Shown here: piece after piece, positions 6,336 through 9,461 of the stretch
Position numbering within the stretch: the first letter of the stretch is position 1
Layout: the number at the start of each line of letters is the position of its first letter
Origin: Bacillota bacterium
Lineage (GTDB): Bacteria; Bacillota; Clostridia; Lachnospirales; Lachnospiraceae
Direction of reading: 5' to 3'
Assembly (NCBI GenBank): GCA_023399455.1
Contig: JAEWPN010000161.1
Span: forward strand, 1-9,461
DNA length: 9,461 bases
The notes under the pieces: generated by a model
What the model was told of the DNA's origin: nothing
Databases searched by the model: none
The model's input: only the letters and a program-made list of their open reading frames with translations
Translations under genes and position numbers: made by a program

Positions 6336-6770
6336 TTACTGTTTTCCGGTACTTCCGATGCCGCCTCTGTCCTCGTTTTCCAAGGATTCTTTCTCTTCGA
6401 AACAAAGACGGGGCTGATTCTCCATGATACGGAACTGGCAGATTCTGTCATTTACAGAAATATGCGTATCTCTTAAGGCATAAGCCGGCATGAACCACTG
6501 ATCGTTGTCTCCGCAGTAAGAACAGTCCACCACTCCTTGATGATTGGTCTGGATAATGCCAAAATTCTTAAAAGTACTGCTTCTCGGAACGATGTGCGCC
6601 TCATAACCTTTCGGAAGCTCCATTGCCACGCCAAGGGGAATCAGCTTAAATTCCCCCGCCTTTATGTACACGTCTTCAGCAGCCCGAAGGTCAATCCAGT
6701 CAGATTTCCCTTCGATGTATGTCAGTTTTTCAATTTTATCTGTGAAATATTTAATTTTTATCGTCTTCAC
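6336..6770 (-). CDS. dut: dUTPase (deoxyuridine 5'-triphosphate nucleotidohydrolase)
   Basis: 144-residue cytoplasmic enzyme, expected to act as a homotrimer, that hydrolyses dUTP to dUMP and pyrophosphate. This keeps uracil out of DNA and supplies dTMP synthesis. All five trimeric dUTPase motifs are visible: WIDLRA (25-30), PRSS (62-65), [10 protein letters not shown] (79-88) with the catalytic Asp82 and uracil-stacking Tyr85, NDRICQ (107-112), and the C-terminal P-loop-like RGGIGSTG (135-142). Motif 3 has YCGD where many enzymes have YRGE. The start is GTG at 6770-6768, with GGGAG (6785-6781) 10 nt upstream. It lies 40 nt after nrdG on the same strand with no evident terminator between, so it is probably the last gene of the nrdD-nrdG-dut transcript. 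Confidence 0.93.
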   Translation of the reverse strand: MKTIKIKYFTDKIEKLTYIEGKSDWIDLRAAEDVYIKAGEFKLIPLGVAMELPKGYEAHIVPRSSTFKNFGIIQTNHQGVVDCSYCGDNDQWFMPAYALRDTHISVNDRICQFRIMENQPRLCFEEKESLENEDRGGIGSTGKQ

Positions 6771-6810
6771 GCGTTGTTTTCTCCCATCGTCCTATCATAT
6801 TCAAATGACC

Positions 6811-7323
6811 TTACTGTAAATAATTGCTGCAGTGGAGAACCGGTACTTTTGAATCCGTTTGCCTTAAGGATTGCTGCACGTCGATTACTCTCTGATTGCT
6901 GCTCCCCTTCCATAAAAGCTTCGGATCTTTCAAATCTACCATAAATTCTCCATCCACCAGCACATCTACAAATTGGAGCAGCGGATAATGAAAAATATCT
7001 TCCCACAAATCTCCCGTGTAAAGCCATATGGTCTTATTAGGATATTTCTCCTTGATTTCCTTCATCAGATTGCGGACATCCAAGCGATTGGCCGCATGCA
7101 GAGGATCTCCTCCCGAAAAGGTAATGCCGGAAATATATGACTTATTCAGCTGTGCAAAAACTTCCTGCTTCGCTGCTTCGTCGAATAAAAGCCCTCCATC
7201 CGGATCCCATGTAATAGGATTATGACATTCCTTGCAGCAATGAGAGCAGCCCGACACCCACAAAACAACCCGCAGACCGTCCCCGTTTAACATATCGTCC
7301 TTGGTAATATTGTGATACCTCAT
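6811..7323 (-). CDS. nrdG: anaerobic ribonucleotide reductase-activating protein (radical SAM)
   Basis: 170-residue cytoplasmic radical-SAM enzyme. It uses a [4Fe-4S] cluster and S-adenosylmethionine to create the glycyl radical on NrdD. The cluster motif CX3CX2C is C26-SHC-C30-KE-C33, in the NrdG context VSGCSHCCKECHN (23-35). The SAM-binding GGDP is at 71-74 in GITFSGGDPL. The N-terminal opening (RYHNITKDDMLNGDGLR) and LWVSGC are typical of the family, and the length is normal. The ATG at 7323-7321 starts 2 nt after the nrdD stop (TAATAATG on the minus strand), so the two genes are translationally close and surely co-transcribed; AAGGAAG lies within the end of nrdD. Confidence 0.95.
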   Translation of the reverse strand: MRYHNITKDDMLNGDGLRVVLWVSGCSHCCKECHNPITWDPDGGLLFDEAAKQEVFAQLNKSYISGITFSGGDPLHAANRLDVRNLMKEIKEKYPNKTIWLYTGDLWEDIFHYPLLQFVDVLVDGEFMVDLKDPKLLWKGSSNQRVIDVQQSLRQTDSKVPVLHCSNYLQ

Positions 7324-7325
7324 TA

Positions 7326-9461
7326 TTACATGCTCTTCCTTTCTGCAATTTCTGCCATTTTTGCCTCATTCAGCCTCGTGTCACCATGTACGCGGGAATA
7401 CGACAAATAACCGTTCATTCGTTCAATTTTCGTCAGATTCTTACCTCCGCATACCGGGCAGACATCCATTTCCAGCTCCTGATGGCCGCAGTCATCGCAG
7501 TAAGCGAGAGATAAATTAACACCCTCATAAAATCCCATATCCATCGCCCGGCGGATCAAAGTCTTAATCGCTTCCATATTGTAGTCGATAGGATATTTCA
7601 CATATTGAATCTTGCCGCCGTTTGCCAGCTCCCAGAAACGGTATTCCAAATCCTGCTTCTCGATAGGTGTAATGTCCTCAGACACATGACAATGGAAGCT
7701 GTTGGATACGTATTCCTTATCCGATACGCCTTCAATGATTCCATATTTCGCTCTAAACTGCTTTACCTGAAGTCCGCACAGATTTTCCGCTGGGGTACCG
7801 TAAATAGCATACAGGTTTCCATCCGCCTGCTTGAATTCATTAATCTTTTGATTGATGTGCTCTAAAACCTCCAGTGCGAACTGGCCGTCCTCCACCAGGG
7901 ACTTTCCATTATACAGCTCCTGCAATTCGTTAAACGCCGTAATGCCGAAGCTGGCCGTAGCAGATTTTAAAATAGGCTTGATTTTATCCATCAGCTTTAA
8001 TTTTCCACCGAGGAAACCGCCCTCACAGTATGCCAGGGGATTGGTAGAAGCCCGCATTTCCCCAAGATATGCGTACGTACGTATATGGAGCTGGCGGATC
8101 AGATTCAGATAATAATCCAGCACCTCGTAAAAATCCTTGCTCTCCTGTCTCGCTTTGGCGAGAATCATAGGAAGGTGCAGAGAAACCGCGCCGACATTGA
8201 AGCGGCCCACAAAAACAGGAGCGTCTTTGTCATCCGCAGGGTGCATGCCTCCTCTTTCGTACCAGGGCGATAAAAAGGCACGGCAGCCCATAGGTGAAAT
8301 CACCTTTCCATACTGCTTATACATACTGGCTATATAGCCCTTTCCGGTAAGGCTCAGCCAATCGGGATACATCGTCTTAGCAGAGCATTTTACTCCCGCT
8401 TCGAAGACATCCTCAAGGGGCTTTCCCTTGCCGTGCAGATTCTCATCATATAAAAATACAATTTTCGGGAAGAGCACCGGCTTTTTGCATTCCTTCTTGC
8501 CCTGTCCTCTTCTTCTAACATTCAGCATACAAATCGTAGCCATTTTCGCAAAACGTCCGGTACCGATTCCCGCCGTCACCGTGATAAAGGGATAGTCCCC
8601 ACGGCTGCTGGCAACCGTGTTGAACTTATATTCCCAACCCTGGAAGCCCTGCTCGAATTCTCTCAGGACGTCGGCATAAGCCTCAGATTCTGCTGTTTCA
8701 GGATCAATGCCTAACTTCTTATATTTCTCAATGCTTTTCTGGTAAGTCTTCTCCGCATAAGGTTCCAGTATCTTATCCACTTCGGGAACAGTAAAGCCAC
8801 CATACTGCTGGCTCGCGGCGCTGAGCACGATATCGCCGATAACGTCGAAAGCCACGTCCAGAGACTTGGGTTCGTTGTACCATATGTTTCCCATTTCGAA
8901 GCCGCCGGTCAGGACGTTGGCTACATCGAACAGACAACAGTTCATCGTATCCCGGCGGGCAGACATGTCATGCACATAAATATAGCCGTCCCGGCAAGCC
9001 TGAATTTCCTCTGTGGTCATGAAAAATTTCTGATATAGTTCCTTATTGAACTGATTGAAAATAAGGCTTCTCTTCGTGGATACCAAGGCGCTGTCCGTAT
9101 TAGCGTTCTCCTTGTCTCCCACATACATGATAGATTGGCTCTTCTTGTATACATCATCCATCATCCTCACGAAATCCTGCTTATAGTTGCGGTAATCGCG
9201 GTAGCTCTTGGCAACGATCGGCTTTACCTCTTCCAAGGCGCTTTCCACAATATTGTGCATAATCGGGATAGGGATTTCATCCTGTCCCAAGTCCATGACT
9301 TTATCTATCACATATTGACAAATATGCTTCTTTTCTTCCTCTGTAAATTTTGTTAAGGCGCGGTACGCGCTCTTTCCTACCGCATCGACTACCTTCTGTA
9401 CGTTAAATGATTCTAAGCTTCCGTCCTTTTTAATGACCTTTACGTTCCTCTCCAGCTTGAA
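7326..9461 (-). CDS. nrdD: anaerobic (class III) ribonucleoside-triphosphate reductase, 5' end outside window
   Basis: 711 residues are visible and the frame stays open to the right edge, so the N-terminus lies outside; a GTG at 9311 is internal, not the start. NrdD reduces ribonucleoside triphosphates to deoxy forms anaerobically, usually with formate as reductant. Residues about 5-100 (VKVIKKDGSLESFNVQKVV...) are an ATP-cone for allosteric control of activity. The catalytic barrel follows, with NCCLFDVANVLTGGF near 174-188 containing an active-site Cys, and ICMLNVRRRGQ further on. Near the C-terminus, C655, C658, C668 and C671 (CDDC and CPVC) form the zinc site, and RMNGYLSYSRVHGD carries the glycyl radical, Gly684 (codon 7412-7410). 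All key residues are present, so it looks functional. It forms an operon with nrdG, and probably dut. Its promoter is outside the window. It marks the host as able to live anaerobically. Confidence 0.96.
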   Translation of the reverse strand, partial: FKLERNVKVIKKDGSLESFNVQKVVDAVGKSAYRALTKFTEEEKKHICQYVIDKVMDLGQDEIPIPIMHNIVESALEEVKPIVAKSYRDYRNYKQDFVRMMDDVYKKSQSIMYVGDKENANTDSALVSTKRSLIFNQFNKELYQKFFMTTEEIQACRDGYIYVHDMSARRDTMNCCLFDVANVLTGGFEMGNIWYNEPKSLDVAFDVIGDIVLSAASQQYGGFTVPEVDKILEPYAEKTYQKSIEKYKKLGIDPETAESEAYADVLREFEQGFQGWEYKFNTVASSRGDYPFITVTAGIGTGRFAKMATICMLNVRRRGQGKKECKKPVLFPKIVFLYDENLHGKGKPLEDVFEAGVKCSAKTMYPDWLSLTGKGYIASMYKQYGKVISPMGCRAFLSPWYERGGMHPADDKDAPVFVGRFNVGAVSLHLPMILAKARQESKDFYEVLDYYLNLIRQLHIRTYAYLGEMRASTNPLAYCEGGFLGGKLKLMDKIKPILKSATASFGITAFNELQELYNGKSLVEDGQFALEVLEHINQKINEFKQADGNLYAIYGTPAENLCGLQVKQFRAKYGIIEGVSDKEYVSNSFHCHVSEDITPIEKQDLEYRFWELANGGKIQYVKYPIDYNMEAIKTLIRRAMDMGFYEGVNLSLAYCDDCGHQELEMDVCPVCGGKNLTKIERMNGYLSYSRVHGDTRLNEAKMAEIAERKSM

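Noticed and set aside
6767..7027. 86-codon minus-strand frame overlapping nrdG
   Set aside because: It lies wholly over nrdG and the gap to dut in another frame; nrdG has clear radical-SAM motifs.
9309..9311. GTG at 9311 as the start of nrdD
   Set aside because: The frame is open for 50 more codons to the window edge and these encode a recognisable ATP-cone, so the real start is outside.

Overview
The window looks like an ordinary chromosomal segment of a strictly anaerobic, endospore-forming Firmicute of the class Clostridia, probably Lachnospiraceae or a relative. The evidence is an oxygen-sensitive class III ribonucleotide reductase (NrdD/NrdG), a GerA/SpoVAF-type spore germination protein behind a forespore-type promoter, a DegV-family fatty-acid-binding protein, a BlaI/BlaR1-type regulatory pair, AAGGAGG-type ribosome binding sites and moderate GC. 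No mobile-element gene, CRISPR array, rRNA or tRNA was seen.

Layout. Positions 1-434 hold no convincing gene. A perfect match to the WalR (YycF) two-component binding box lies at 403-419. It precedes a secreted CAP/SCP-domain protein (477-1310, +) with a Thr/Pro/Asp-rich repeat linker. A hairpin with a T-run follows. Next is a divergon-free cassette, blaI-like (1579-1941, +) and blaR1-like (1944-3746, +), separated by only 2 nt. It has its own sigma-A promoter, which is overlaid by a dyad and a repeated motif that probably form the BlaI operator. The BlaR1-like protein keeps the M56 zinc metallopeptidase core, but the penicillin-binding sensor domain is replaced by an unrelated extracellular domain. 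A second hairpin separates this cassette from everything to the right, which is all on the minus strand.

Minus-strand genes, in transcription order from the right edge: nrdD (5' end outside the window), nrdG (2 nt gap) and dut (40 nt gap). These form a plausible deoxynucleotide-supply operon: NrdG activates NrdD to make deoxynucleotides, and dUTPase removes dUTP and supplies dUMP. Then comes spoVAF, with a good sigma-G/sigma-F-type promoter in the short gap after dut, so it is probably expressed separately in the forespore. Last is degV, which starts with TTG and has its own sigma-A-type promoter overlapping the end of spoVAF.

No complete novel system is evident. The points most worth a second look are the BlaI/BlaR1 pair with a non-penicillin-binding sensor domain and no beta-lactamase gene beside it, the inverted copies of a 15-bp motif in the hairpins on either side of that pair, and the WalR box in front of the CAP protein. 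Several start codons (CAP protein, spoVAF, degV, nrdD) need care and are discussed in their entries.
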